Shown here: positions 12,612-24,383 of the stretch, one piece after another
How the letters are laid out: every line of letters begins with the position of its first letter
How positions within the stretch are numbered: the stretch's first letter is position 1
Assembly: GCA_038501785.1 (NCBI GenBank)
Contig: JBAMJR010000073.1
Span: forward strand, 2,604,001-2,668,000
DNA from: Myoxocephalus aenaeus
Taxonomy: Eukaryota; Chordata; Actinopteri; Perciformes; Cottidae
Length of the DNA: 64,000 nt
Direction of reading: 5' to 3'
The notes under the pieces: model-generated
Database searches by the model: none
What the model was told of the DNA's origin: nothing
What the model saw: the letters and a program-made list of their open reading frames with translations, nothing else
Position numbers and translations under genes: made by a program

Positions 12612-15308
12612 CAGGGGTGTCCAAACTACGGCCCGCGGGCCAACTGCGGCCCGCGGCCCCTTTTTTATTGGCCCGCGGCAGATTCTAAAAATAAAATGGA
12701 GAGAAAGTCAAGCAAACAGCAGCTAACCTGCTAGCTCAACAATCGTATTTTTGCCGTCCGAACAAAACACAAGAAAATGCCTCATAACAGCTACGAGGTC
12801 GCTCAGCTCACAGCGACACTGAAACCTCTCAGACTTCATAACACAGAGCAGAATTCTTGCCTGCTAACTTAAAGCGGAGCTGACCACGGACCTCCTCTCT
12901 CTCTCTGGGGTGCGCTGCTCAGGCGCAGCTCCGTGCAGCAGCGTTTTATACCCTGAGTCTGACCCAGTGGCGTCCCTAGGCTAAAACATCCGGGGCTAAA
13001 GCCCCGGATGTTTTTTAATTAGCCCCGAATATTAATTTTCAAAAAAAAAAAAATACATAATTCACCCAAAACAGCGGCGTCAGGCAGCAGGCGCACTTGC
13101 AGTGTGCGCCCCCCTATTATACAAGTCGTCATTTAAGTTTCTCTTTCATATAGAACCGGTCTACACCTTGTTCTGTTATTAAACAAACTAAACGGACGTA
13201 TTTTATTGATCTTATCCACGCACAGCTTGTCATTTCTGTCTCTAAATGGTCGCGTTAACACTTCTCCTCTGCCCTGCATCGCGCACGGCGGAGTCCCACC
13301 GCGATGCGCACAGACACGTGCGCGCGCACACACAGGTGAGCACTGAGCACACAACAGCGGACAGAGAGCGTCGAAAAATATGTCGCGTGAAAAGCAGACC
13401 GCTATATCGGAGTTTTAAACGCTCCCAGGGTGAAGATGGCAACAGCAGCTCTCCTGTGAGGAACAACCGGAGTTCTCCTCGCACCGGAGCAGCTCTCCTG
13501 CTCCAGGTGAAAGAGACAAAGTGCTCTTGTCTTCTACCAACAATGAGCTGCTGGCTTCACATATTACAAAAGTACAAAGTACACGGACTTAAAACTAAGT
13601 CATTAATAAATACATGGAGAAATGTCTGTACTTTCGGGTAAATGGTTACGCCGTTAACAGGTTACGCTTGCGCATGCGCGACTCGCTCGCTTATTTTTTG
13701 GCGTTTTGCCAGAAGTCTCCGTGACGTCCTTTCTGCTGCTGCATGTCTCAAAACAGAAAACAGATCTCAACGTTGAACATGAATTGTATCAATTCTACAA
13801 CCCTGTTTTAAAAAGATGTGTAGAGGAAAGCAGCTCACTGCAGCCACTAATACTGATGCAACCTGATGCTCACATATCTGCACTCATTCTGTTTTGTTTG
13901 GCAACAAAATAAATAGCTTATTGTTTTCCACAATGAGCTATTTAGTAGTAACTAAATATTAGTAATTTTTTTTGCACAGATACAACTTCCTGTTCATTGA
14001 TCTAAGTGATTGCAATTAAAACATAAAATTCTGATGGAGCAATCTGATTTACTTGAAACTTTAAGTGATTGCAATTTTCTTTATTCTGTTATTTATAAAA
14101 GCGCAGATGGAATCACAAAATGTTATTTACAGAAAAAGTTTGAGAACCACTACTTTAAGTGTTTGTGTTGGTTGAGCACTATTAGCATTATTAGCATCTT
14201 ATGTCTAAATATTATGTTAAAGAGTATGTTATGTTAAATAATGTTAAAGAATATGTAAAGAATAAATACATATTGTATATAAAGAGCATTAAATGTACAA
14301 TGTAAACACTGTACATGACAAGATGCATGGTTCATTAAACATCTCAATGTTTACTGTTGCTGAATGGTTGCTGTTGGTATGTTCAACATGATGAATGGGG
14401 CATTTTTGTGCCTGGGCTATTGAGGGAAGTTTGTGAAAATTGCTAGCCTATTTGGTATTAACTGGTAACCATGAAATGCCTCAATTCAATTCAGTCCAGA
14501 AGAGCAGGTACCTGTAGGGTATGTGGAGAGTGTTTCTATGTCTAAAAATTTCGCTGCTTCACTCTTCTGGGCTAAGCCCCAGATGTGTCAAAATCCTAGA
14601 GACGCCCCTGGTCTGACCTCTCAGGGTTTTATTCCCTGAGTCTGACCTCAGGGAATAAAACCACTGCAGCGTTGAGCTGACCAGTTTTTGAAAGAGAGCT
14701 GAGTGACACACTATGGTTGGCAGACCTGGCTTCTAGTTGATCTTATCATCATCTCACACTGAACAAGAGCCTGCAAGACAAAAAACAGGTAGCAGAACCT
14801 CACGCACACATGAAGGCACTCTGTGTAAAGCTCCGTCTCTTTGAGACACAACCATGTAACGTCAACGCTGCTCTTCCCCACGCTGTTTGAAATCTCATGA
14901 GCTTTTCCAGAGGTCAACCTTTCTGCTAAAAAGGGGAAATATGTGTCACGTCTCATGACAGAATTCAGTCAGTGCTTCCTTTTGTAAATGAAGCTGTTCT
15001 GGACTCCCTTCCTGATGATGCAGAAGAAGTGAAGAGAGTCTGAACTAGAACTGATGGAGATGCAGTGATGATTCTCTGAAGAACCAGCTTCAGCTTCTCT
15101 CCCTACCTGACTTCTACCCGAGGCTTGGAAAAGGCCAAATTTCCTCTGATGCGATTTTTTAAATATAATATTTAAACATAAATATATATATATATATGCA
15201 TAATTGACCTCATTTGATTCATTTCGCAATATACCTCACCTGAGCGGCCCAGACGTTCGTATATTTTTCTGTTTGTGGCCCTCGGTGAAAAAAGTTTGGA
15301 CACCCCTG
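12612..15308. mobile_element. hAT element (outer), nonautonomous, split by a second hAT
   Basis: The left end CAGGGGTGTCCAAACTACGG and the right end TTTGGACACCCCTG are inverted repeats. An exact 8-bp duplication ATCTAGAC flanks them (12,604-12,611 and 15,309-15,316), diagnostic of hAT transposition. The left arm has GC-rich palindromes of the GGCCCGCGG type. Without the nested insertion the element is about 1.05 kb. Minus-strand frames in the right arm (14,711-14,956 and 14,969-15,229) might be a decayed transposase remnant, but I could not recognise it. It is likely immobile because of the internal insertion. Confidence 0.93.
12965..14610. mobile_element. hAT element (inner), nested, nonautonomous
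   Basis: The termini CAGTGGCGTCCCTAGG and CCTAGAGACGCCCCTG are imperfect inverted repeats, flanked by an exact 8-bp duplication GTCTGACC (12,957-12,964 and 14,611-14,618). The interior has a CpG-rich stretch (13,060-13,520) and a near-terminal hairpin (ACATCCGGGGCTAAAGCC then its complement, 12,986-13,012). The 131-residue open frame at 13,246-13,641 is Arg/Ser-rich and does not resemble a transposase, so I treat it as noncoding. It inserted after the outer hAT, since it duplicates outer-element sequence. Confidence 0.93.
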
Positions 15309-15551
15309 ATCTAGACGGATAACAGAATAGTATTACGTCAAATCAATTCATAACTATGAAAAATGTAATGTAAATTTTTCACTTAACGGATTTTTTTTCA
15401 CCATTTATTCAGAAATATGACCCTGAATAAATCAAATTTGGATTAAAAAAAGGCAGGCATGGTTGAGTGGGTCATATCACCCAGGTTATTTGTTCTCCTT
15501 TTTTGTCATGCTATATGTTTTTTTCTCCTTTTACTTGGTAAGGTGGTCTCA

Positions 15552-15576
15552 AGTTACAAAAGGTTGACAACCCCTG
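15552..15576 (-). mobile_element. hAT-type terminus, lone
   Basis: AAAGGTTGACAACCCCTG is the complement of a CAGGGG(T)TG(T)CAACCTTT hAT end, similar to the end at 571 but facing the other way. The flanks do not match, so these are separate insertions. The element body may extend left to about 15,317, but I cannot set its limit. Confidence 0.35.
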
Positions 15577-15650
15577 GCATTGGGTATGCTTCATTTTAAA
15601 GCAGCAGCTACTTTGGTTTCAACTACCGTTCTGAGCAAACACAGCTCTTA

Positions 15651-16294
15651 TGCTGTGTTCACACCGAACGCGACACGAATTTGTCGCGCGACCAGATTAC
15701 ATGCAAAGTCAATGCACAGACACAACAGGTTGCGAAGGCGCGACATTTCCACCGGGCGACGCGACTGACGCGTTTGAGGCGACGCGAACAGACCGTTTGT
15801 CGCGGGGCGAAGTCGCACGAGTTGAAATATCCCAACTCTGGCGAGAAAAACGCGTGAGTCATAGTTGCTTCAGCCAATCAGCGTTGAGAATCAGCGTTGA
15901 GAAGCTCCGCCCGTCACCACCACGGCCGTCTTGCCGTTGCTGTCTGAATCAAACTGCTGCTGTTCCGCCTGTAGCGCTGGTAGCGGCTTCATTCAGACGC
16001 TGTTGTGGGGCTACGGATAATATTATGAACCCAGACACGATGGAGTTTGATGTTTTGTGGAATTCACACAACAAGTATAAAGCAGAACTAGTGGTTATTT
16101 ATTCCATAGTCGATACCGGAAAAGAAAGCTCTTTTTCACGGAGAGAAGCAACGGTGATAAGCCACGCCCCCTTTGCCGCGGCGCGATTTGTCTTTGTCGC
16201 GTTTGGTGTGAACACCCTTGTTTCACTCGCGCGAGTAAACTGAAGCGGTAAGCGCGACGCGACAAATCGTGTCGCGTTCGGTGTGAACACAGCA
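15651..16294. mobile_element. MITE with 3-bp TTA duplication, PIF/Harbinger-like
   Basis: Termini TGCTGTGTTCACACCGAACG and its complement form long inverted repeats (at least 26 bp), flanked by TTA on both sides (15,648-15,650 and 16,295-16,297). A 3-bp TWA duplication is typical of PIF/Harbinger elements. The element is very CpG-rich (CGCGAC motifs repeated near both ends) compared with its AT-rich surroundings. A frame spanning 15,650-16,243 is open because of this composition. The part beginning near 16,024 could be a remnant first exon of an autonomous element, but I do not recognise it. Confidence 0.85.
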
Positions 16295-16534
16295 TTAAAG
16301 TGTGTTGTTAGCAAAAAAGATTCATAGTGTTATAATGATGAAAAGGCTGATACAAACTACTGCAGCAATTTTGTGAGTACACATAGTTTTATACTGCTTT
16401 AAGATTTCTCTGTTTGTTTGTGTCTTTCTTTTCTGGGGTGGCATCTGTCTCGAGCTGATACACTAGAACGAGAAGCACTTTCTCATGCAGTGTTCTGCGC
16501 CTGCTGTGAAGAAACTCCTGAGCTGAGAGGTGAA

Positions 16535-16536
<2 letters not shown>

Positions 16537-16609
<73 letters not shown>
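16537..16609 (+). repeat. (TG)n microsatellite
   Basis: A pure TG tract of about 73 bp. Val-Cys and Thr-His open frames across it are artefacts. Confidence 0.97.
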
Positions 16610-16612
<3 letters not shown>

Positions 16613-19080
16613 GCCTTTAAAAGTGTGTGTGAATAGTAGAAAGAGGGAGAATGTCCAAATCAATAATCTGTTCATAAAACATATTGAGAAATCAAAAAGA
16701 TTGCCACAACATAATCAATGGTACAATTGATGAATGAATATTCAAATGAATTTTTGTAAAGCATGTCTACATCCAAATTCATTAAATATGCAAAGTGCCT
16801 ATATGGTGTGTATGGGCACACAGCATAAATGGGCCATGTTCCAAGTAATTGCAGATCATGCAGATCATGTTTTACATCTTTTGATTACATCTGCAAAGTT
16901 GAACACAAGAAGGGTATTTGGGTTTCTGCAGCATAGGATGTCAGGGATTGTAAGCATTGCTGTTGTTCCTTCATTTGTTGTTGTTCCCACATTTCCATAA
17001 CCCCACCAATACCTATCTATTGCTATTTATTTAGTAAAGACATGTACAATTAAAATGAATGGACTTTGATACAAATAAGATACAAAAAAGATACAAATAA
17101 GGAATCATTTCTGAAAAACTCAACCTCACCCTCAAGAAAGATGGCTGTCTCCAAACAGACCAGCACGTTTACTTGTGTGCCTCACTGTATTTATGAATAT
17201 TTTGACGGATAGAAAGGCTGCACATAACATTTCCCTTCAAGGGACAATAACGATTAAGATTGCTTGACATTTAGCTGACTGATATGCCTGAACAAGTTGG
17301 ATTATCATTATGTATCTGGGTCTGATACCGAAACACAAAGACTGGCAGAGTTAAGCTCCACTCCCAGGTACAGTGCATTGCCTGCTGACTGGAGGGTAGC
17401 TATATGTCCATTACAGCCCCCAGCCTGGTTAGGTGCAGTGTCACCTGGGCTGTGTGGATTGTAATATGACCCACGTTGGAGAGCATGCTGATGTAGTCAT
17501 AGCAAAATAAACCGGCCATCCAGTGGAACTTCCAGCCCTCAAGTGCCCTGTCCACTGATTTGGAGATGGTGTGTGGGGCTGCCAGAACGTAACCAAATGT
17601 CAATCAGTTGTAATGAGCCGCCCTCTGAAAAGCAAAGTGGGAAAAATATTTTGGGAAACTATTGGAACATTTTGTAAGCATGTTACCATTGTAAGCCACC
17701 AGAACATGAAGTAAACATGGTTTAAATCAATCATGGTAAAGCCTCACTGGGTCCCACTACTTCCAAGAGCTTTTTTTAGTCTCAACTCCTACTTTCCCCC
17801 TTTAGTGTGAGCTCCCCCTCTGGCCAGTTAGTCGACTCCAATTAGTCACTACCATGGTAAATAAGAGGTGGCTGTGTGTAGGCTGGTAATATAACTATTA
17901 ATCTGTCATGTTGATGCACTTAAAACAATAAACACAAGGGCATAAATAACCCGCAGCTGATCCTTGTCCTCAAGTGGCCTCGAGGACACAACCACAATTA
18001 AAATGCACCATACAAACAAAGTTTCTCATTATTTTCTACATTCTTTATACTTTGGTGCATCCCATAGATACATTTGATAGAAAGAAGCCAGTCTCATGAT
18101 CTAGTTTGTGTGCATGTAGCCCCTTTACCGTTATCACAGGCTTTACTTTTTCTGACATTTGCATTTACTATGCAGACATTGCTTTCTTTCCTTTTTAGTG
18201 CCCAGAAGCTTGTGCGAATGGTTTCAATGTTCCCACCGCGATCGCTAACCTTTTTTACAATCCTTGCCATGAGACAAACTATCCTTGGGGATGTGACTTG
18301 GGCAGAAAAGGATTGGCCCTGACCTTTTATCACCATATGCCTCTCAAAAATATTAGTGATCTGCATTCATTCAGTGTAATTTTCCATATGGCATCAACAG
18401 CAGGCCGACATAATGTTGCAGGCCTCTGAATACCTGGTCACCTTTTATATTTATTTTGCTCCCTGGCGTAGTTAGCTTCTCCTGGGCTACAATCGCCGGG
18501 TTGGTCTCTGACCTTGGCTCCATGCCTGTCTACACTGTCTAATCATTCTTTAGCCATGGATTGGCTCCGCTCTCCCACTATCTCGCTTTCTCCCCATTGA
18601 TTTTGGTCATTTTATACCTGAACAAAGTCATTAATGTGATTATGACTGTGTCTGGGTCCAGTTCATTAGTCTGGCCCAGTTGTAATACAGGCAGATGTCT
18701 TCTGGGCCATAAGGATTCATCACGGAGCTATTGAGGCCTGAAGAACACACCACATAGGACAGCACCACACATACAGGCAGACAATCACAGGCTTACTATT
18801 GAAGCTTTATCACAGATTTTGTCGATGAGAGGAAGTTTTGGTCCACAACAATTTATTAGTTTATTAACAAGGCAACAACTACTCTTCCTTGGGTTCATAA
18901 TCAAATACATATCGTCATATAGAAAAGTTTTTTCACTTACACTTACCACACTACACTACAGAAGACAATTCAGTTACAATACCATTGCATTAAATGCCTA
19001 CACATACATTGTATTGCTGACTGGCAGAATATAATAATAATAACAATCTCAGCTCATGCGTAAATTCAGTAAAGAACACT
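16610..19080. other. Intergenic, no gene seen
   Basis: No exon or transposon boundary is supported. The segment 18,480-18,760 is nonrepetitive with balanced composition and could be a conserved noncoding element. Only comparison with other fish would show this. Confidence 0.45.
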
Positions 19081-19545
19081 TTATTTACAATCCGTTTCAT
19101 TCATAATCTCAGTGTCTAAATCTCACAGCGATTACTCCATCAGCTGATTGGGGGCGTGTACGTTAAATGAACCAATCGGAGACGGCGCAGTTTCTGCAAG
19201 CCAATCACAGCGTTGTTGTCAAACCTTTAAATGGATTCTCTCTCTCTGCTGCTGTCAGTTGTCATTTCAGCTCAAACCGATGCGACCCTCCTCCACCCCA
19301 GGCACCTCCAGTCAGCAGTCAGTCCTGCTCATCATTCATCATCAGGTCACAGCAACTCCCTTCTTCAACACCACCACCAGTATCTGGACTCCAGGGGGGA
19401 TTCTGCGTTCGCGTAGGTCAGCATCACTACCCCTTGCTTATCCAATTTCAGGATGGAGTCCAATCGCCAAAGACTTTGCACTATTCAAATATATGCAATT
19501 GTAATAAATTATTGTTCAACTCTAAACAAGTCTCTCCTGATTGAA
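19081..19545 (+). repeat. LTR-like or promoter-like unit
   Basis: The stretch contains an inverted CCAAT (GATTGG, 19,146), two forward CCAATC motifs (about 19,171 and 19,200) and TTTAAAT near 19,227. An AATAAA lies about 275 bp further on (19,503), followed by a short T-rich stretch. CCAAT boxes, a TATA-like box and a poly(A) signal packed this tightly resemble a retroelement LTR. I could not find TG...CA ends or a target duplication. The three overlapping Ser/Pro-rich frames here are not convincing proteins. Confidence 0.3.
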
Positions 19546-20330
19546 ATCCATTCATATCGCAAAGATCAAAACCTATTTTACAACTCTTGAGATATAAAGC
19601 ACAGCAAACAGTTCCAGTGAGATATGCCTACATACATTTCTGTTTGTTTGTATTAGCCTAATGGGACCCCTCCTCATTTGCCTTGTTTGATACCTGGGTT
19701 AAGCTCTAGATAAAATTATTTTTGATTACAAACAATATGATTGTTTCAAGACCATTGTTTTCATTAGCACAGTTAATTAACTATATCTGTACCTACCCTC
19801 AACTGTCAGCCACTGTTAGGGTTAGTTGGACTCTATGAGTGCACAATTTTCCTTCTTTTTGTGTATAGGTAAGCCTCAACTTCTCCATAATCTCTAATGG
19901 ATTCAAAGACAGTTGCACTATATTTTGTGTGTGATTATAAATACACTAATTTGTCATTGCAATTCTATTCGCAATTGAAGACAACTAAAAGCTTGATATA
20001 TTGTCATAAAAAAACGTATGAACACAGCTATTACTTTTATGTCTATAGAGATCAAATGACTTGCAGCGATGGCAGAAACAACACCTGTCACAGAAAAATG
20101 TGGGTTTATCTGAATGAACAAAACACATGGAGACTCCCTTGATTCCTTGATTATCTGTGAGAGGCAATCAATTTGGACGGTGTTGTCTACTGTAAAGTCT
20201 TTGTATGAGGTACCATTTGCATAAAAAAAATTGTCCACACGAATATGTTCTTATACTTGAGAATACTTTAGCCTCCCCCAGGTTCTCTGAGCATTGTGAT
20301 ACTTGGATCGTCCATTACTTGTTCTTACAG
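19546..20330. other. Intergenic, no gene seen
   Basis: AT-rich, with no supported feature. Open frames at 19,897-20,142 and 19,954-20,238 overlap on opposite strands and have no recognisable motif. Confidence 0.5.
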
Positions 20331-20512
20331 ACTAGGTAAAGTAAGGATGACCAACAGAAATATCCCATGCCTTAGATATTTCGGTTAACTCTTGGGAAAT
20401 GGGCCTACTACTAAAACATTCCATCACTATCTCCTTATCAGAAAGCATGTCAGTTGTGGTTAAAAGCTCCTCAAAATGTTCCTTCCATCTTCCAACTATA
20501 GCCTCTCCAAAT
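20331..20512 (-). pseudogene. LINE ORF fragment (RTE/Rex3- or CR1-like linker region)
   Basis: Read on the minus strand from about 20,510, the frame encodes GRWKEHFEELL followed by acidic, polar sequence. That pattern is characteristic of the segment between endonuclease and reverse transcriptase in fish LINE polyproteins. No stop occurs over about 60 codons, but neither the endonuclease nor the polymerase core is attached. It is a short dead fragment and the clade assignment is tentative. Confidence 0.5.
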
Positions 20513-21014
20513 AGTCGTAGTATTGCAGGTTAATGGTGTAAATGTAATTCAGGACATTTGCACGTTGGTTATTTTATTGGACAGCATATGCAGTATGTAT
20601 GTTTTTATAAATTACTGAGAGGTTTTGTCATTCCTGATTTTAATACATGCCTGCAATACATTTATTTTGCCATTAGAAATCATTTTAACATTTGATCTGG
20701 ATGATACTGTTGTGAAAGTATCCCTCCCCCTCGATCTCTCCCTGAAAAGGTAGGAGGGGGAGAGATACGTGCTTTTTCCTAGCCTTCCTGGAGTAGGGGG
20801 CAGTTCTCTTGATTAATAGGCAACCAGACAAAATAAGTATCCTTGCATGAAACAGAAATAACCAAATATCCTACAAGCTACTTTTATCTTCATTAACGTT
20901 TGTCAGTGTCAACATACAATGTTAGTTACAGTGCCATGACAACTAACAATGATGAAGTTGGGATGTCCATCGTTTACTACTCAGACTATGTTTCCCCCTA
21001 GTCAGCATATTCCA
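20513..21014. other. Intergenic
   Basis: AT-rich with no gene. It contains the C-rich/G-rich hairpin described separately at 20,718-20,768. Confidence 0.5.
20718..20768. repeat. Imperfect hairpin, about 17-bp stem
   Basis: GTATCCCTCCCCCTC and GAGGGGGAGAGATAC can pair with one mismatch around a loop of about 18 bases. The G/C-run stem stands out in AT-rich sequence. Function is unknown; a decayed MITE or a small RNA hairpin are both possible. Confidence 0.6.
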
Positions 21015-21545
21015 CAGTGGCGGGCCGTGCGTTTTCGACCTAGGCCTTCAGTGCCGTGTGTCTACATCAGGTGTGGACTGGGGAAAGAAGAAAAAACAGT
21101 GTCCCGGGAGTTACTGTCAGACCGACCCGCTCTGCTATATGGACTTTTTTTTTTTTGCACTATTACGGGCATGGAGGGAGGTCACACAGACTATGTGGAC
21201 CGACCTGCAGAGCTATTTTAACCTTATAAGCACCAAGCCCCCCACGTCTATTCTCAGAAAAAAAAGAACAGTTTCTTTAAATTTTCCTTCATTATTTCCG
21301 CAACCACATGGTTGTTTAACTTCATTTAAATTGCTACAATACCGTAACCCTTGTGATAAGAGACATATGGTTTAAACAAAATATGTCCCCCTATTAGTAC
21401 CCGTAAAGTCACAAAACGGCAAGAGTTTTTTTTCTTTCTTTTTTCAGCTGCCCCACTGACCAATCACAGCTCATGTCAATGGTCACGCTGGGCCACTGAC
21501 CAATCATACATCCACGCCATTTCGCAGGCGCTGCACGTCAAAGAA
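21015..21545 (+). mobile_element. Partial hAT-like element
   Basis: It begins CAGTGGCGGGCCGTGCGTTT and continues CGACCTAGGCCTTCAGTG, a recognisable terminus of a common fish hAT-like family. I did not find the complementary right end, so the end coordinate is approximate. The overlapping open frames at 20,949-21,221 and 21,058-21,375 are not transposase. Confidence 0.4.
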
Positions 21546-22323
21546 TACATCCAGCTTGTTAAACTAAAGATCTGATTTGTTGAAGTCCATGACAATCAAC
21601 CACAACGTCCATTCCTAGTGTACTTTAATCTGCAAAGGCCTGCTTAAACTGCTTTGCTGACATAGAGACACCGGAGAGAAAAAATCTGATTGGAGGAAAG
21701 CTTCTCCTTCAAACCAGCTGCAATGCTGCAGACTGAAGACTGCAGCAGAGCAACAGAGGACGACAGGAGCTGTGCAATAAGAAAATAAGCTAATAGGGAA
21801 AAAATATTATAACACATGTAGTGTATTTGTGAAAAACAAATAAACTCTTGCTCGGCAAAGATAGGGAATACTATCAATTTGTTTATCTGAAAATGAATAT
21901 TCCTTGTATAAAAATGACGCTCTCAAATAAAATAGCAATTATCAATCATTCATTTGATCGAGCTCTGAAACAGTTAACAGTGCAAGTTTCAAAGCACATA
22001 CGTTTTATTTTTATCCTCTTCAAAATCAGCTACAAGCCTACTTGGCATGCTGAAAAAGAAATGGAGTGGAAATAAATTAAAGGGAGAGACTAAAGGTGGG
22101 GAGACTTTTATTTTATAGCCAGAAAGGTGATGAAAACAAGCATATCCAACAACACGGTGCAGGAAGGAGAAAAAAAAATGTTTATAGCAGTTTTAGTGTG
22201 TTCTTTGTTTGACAAACTAAATTAGCAGACAGTAAACAATGGACTTTACAAGACAAAATTCACAACTTGGAATAATGTTTTTGGTAGAGGAATAGAGGAG
22301 TAAAGATCTGTTAGGTCTGCGGG
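21546..22323. other. Intergenic, no gene seen
   Basis: AT-rich and without a supported gene. Its end, GACGCTGGCGAAT at 22,324-22,336, is the left copy of the target-site duplication of the following LINE insertion. Confidence 0.5.
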
Positions 22324-22336
22324 GACGCTGGCGAAT

Positions 22337-23017
22337 AGCCCTTAAACTAAAAAAGGAGGAAATTCTGAGTATTCCGTTTGGAAAAGGGGAAGCGAAAGCT
22401 GTCATTAGAGAGGCAGTGAGGGAATTATGGCAGAGGGAGTGGGACAACAACTGCAAAGGAAGTGTCGGAGAGAGGAGGTGATCATATCAAGGCTAAGATT
22501 CGGACACATAGGTCTGAATGCAACTCTGTTTTTAATGGCAAAAGTGGGAACAGATAAGTGTGATGTTTGTAATGAGACTGAGGATGTGGAGCATGTTATC
22601 ATGAAGTGTCGGAAATACAAATCGGAAAGGAAACTTTTGAAGTAAAAAATATGTCAGCTGGGACGGAGGTGGAGTCTGGAGGGAGTTCTGGCAGCGAACC
22701 AGGTGGGGCATGAGGGCTACAGGGCTTTGTTGCGATTTGCCAAAGATACGGGACTAGGGCGCAGGATTTAGGTGTGGGTATAGTTGGTTTGTTTGTTAAG
22801 TAGTTGGGCTGTTAATTAGTAGTATTTGGGTTTTGTTTTGTTGCTTTGATTTGGTTTTGTTGTTTTGTTTCTATTGTTTTGTTGGTTTGTTTTGGTTTTG
22901 TTGTATTATTTTGTTTGTTTCTTAGTTAGTTAGAACAGTTATTCCTGAATCTGCACACTCCGGTACAGTAGGTGGCGGTATGCACCTAGGCAAATTGGTT
23001 GCGAAGAAGAAGAAGAA
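22337..23017 (+). mobile_element. I/Nimb-clade LINE, 5'-truncated, with 13-bp target duplication
   Basis: A 5'-truncated retrotransposon tail flanked by an exact duplication GACGCTGGCGAAT (22,324-22,336 and 23,018-23,030). It encodes the C-terminal end of the polyprotein in two frames. The first part (about 22,338-22,485) ends in a shifted frame. The second (22,427-22,645) contains ISRLRFGHIGLN and a CCHC knuckle (C-x2-C-x7-H-x4-C), as in I-clade LINEs. After the stop at 22,643-22,645 more decayed coding sequence runs to about 22,770. The 3' UTR has GTAGGTGGCGGTATGCACC and ends in a (GAA)n tail, also typical of this clade. It is dead by truncation, frameshift and stop. Confidence 0.8.
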
Positions 23018-23199
23018 GACGCTGGCGAATTTAACGCCGCTACGTCAGGCACAGTTTTTGTTTTTGATTTAGCTTACCATTCCCACAATTTTTCATATAC
23101 TTTAGTTCTTGTCATTTAGTTAAACGGTGTAGTTACGTTTTAACACCGTAAACAGACATTATGCTCTGCTTTAACTTCAATGCAAACGCTTCGACTCGG
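23018..23199. other. Spacer between LINE fragments
   Basis: The right target duplication (23,018-23,030), then AT-rich sequence with no recognised feature. The 5' limit of the next LINE fragment is uncertain and may lie within this stretch. Confidence 0.4.
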
Positions 23200-23732
23200 A
23201 TTTGTTTGTTACCTGTACTTCTCCATTGTCTGCTGGGGGAGCAGCATTGGAGCCGGTGACACCAACAAACTTAACAAGCTAGTTAAGAAGGCCGGCTCCA
23301 TCATCGGCTGCAGGCAGGAGTTTCTGGAACAGGTGGTGGAGAGGAGGACGCTGAAGAAACTATTGTCCATATTGGACAACCCGGACCACCCTCTCCACCA
23401 CCTACTGCAGGGACAGCGGAGCACTTTCTCCAAGAGATTCCTCACGCTCCGCTGCAACAAGGACCGTTACAGGAGAACATTCCTGCCAACGGCATTACGG
23501 CTTTATAATAAATCACCGCTTGCCAGATCCTCTGATTAATCACATGTATATATTTTGCACAATCCCAATTTTATTATTTTTATTTTTATTAGTATTTTGT
23601 ATTATTGTATATATCTTTTATCTTTCATCCTGCTGTTTTTATATATTTATTTTTGTTGTAAGTTGCTGCTACCCCGACACCAAATTTCCCGTCGGGGATT
23701 AATAAAGTATATATTCATTCATTCATTCATTC
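23200..23732 (+). mobile_element. Rex1/CR1-like LINE 3' end with reverse transcriptase C-terminus
   Basis: The frame open to the stop at 23,539 encodes the C-terminal part of a LINE polyprotein: VCWGSSIGAGDTNKLNKLVK, then RRTLKKLLSILDNPDHPL and DRYRRTFLPTALRLYNKS. This matches the tail of jockey-superfamily fish LINEs. The 3' UTR ends with AATTTCCCGTCGGGGATTAA followed by TAAAGT and an (ATTC)n tail to 23,732. The element is heavily 5'-truncated, lacking endonuclease and the polymerase core. Its tail matches that of the SINE at 24,384-24,570. Confidence 0.75.
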
Positions 23733-24383
23733 TGTTGCACCTGCTCCTCACTGCTCCGGACAACTAGCTTGCTAGCCAGCTGTCTCCGCTAGCCGGCGGC
23801 TACTGACGAGCTAGCCGGCTCCCTCCTGGATACTCCTGCCTGGACAGCCTCCCAACTGTCCTGCTCCGATAACATGCCTGCTGCGGATCGTAGCGGTCAC
23901 TTCTCCTGCTCTCCACTGCTCTCCACCTGGACAACTAGCTGGCTGGCCGCGGTCTCTCGCTAGCCGGTGGCTACCGACGAGCCAGCCTCTCAACTACCAC
24001 TTCTCCAACTCCGGTCATTAAGTCTGTGACTACCGGCATAGCACCTCAGACTTAACATCACATCCCCGGCTGCCATGGTTCTACAATACTCCACCTCGCA
24101 ACTCCTCAAACTCAACAACTTCTCTGCTCCCCCGTTCATTTCAGCCATCACAGCACTTGGACTCCTCCGTCGGCCCCGTTACATTCACCGAGCCTCCCGC
24201 AGAAAGTTGATTTACTGCCGGCCTGATCGCTCCACTCATTCCATCCCCTCCCTCTGGTCAGCACAGCGTACCGCCGCAACTCCTGCACATCATCACAACA
24301 ACCTGAACGAGCGAGCTCCCTGGCTCTGGTCAGCCGAGCATATCGCCGCAACTCCTGCACCACATAAAAACAGAAACATGCAC

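Noticed and set aside
13246..13641. 131-residue open frame inside the inner hAT
   Set aside because: No transposase motifs; Arg/Ser-rich composition follows from CpG-rich noncoding sequence, and overlapping frames are also open.
571..15576. The two facing CAGGGGT-type ends taken as one 15-kb hAT element
   Set aside because: The flanking 8 bases differ (GTCTAAAC versus GCATTGGG) and the interval contains other complete elements; they are separate fragments.
15650..16243. 197-residue open frame starting at the MITE end
   Set aside because: It begins within the inverted repeat and is open because of CpG-rich, stop-poor composition; no domain is recognised.
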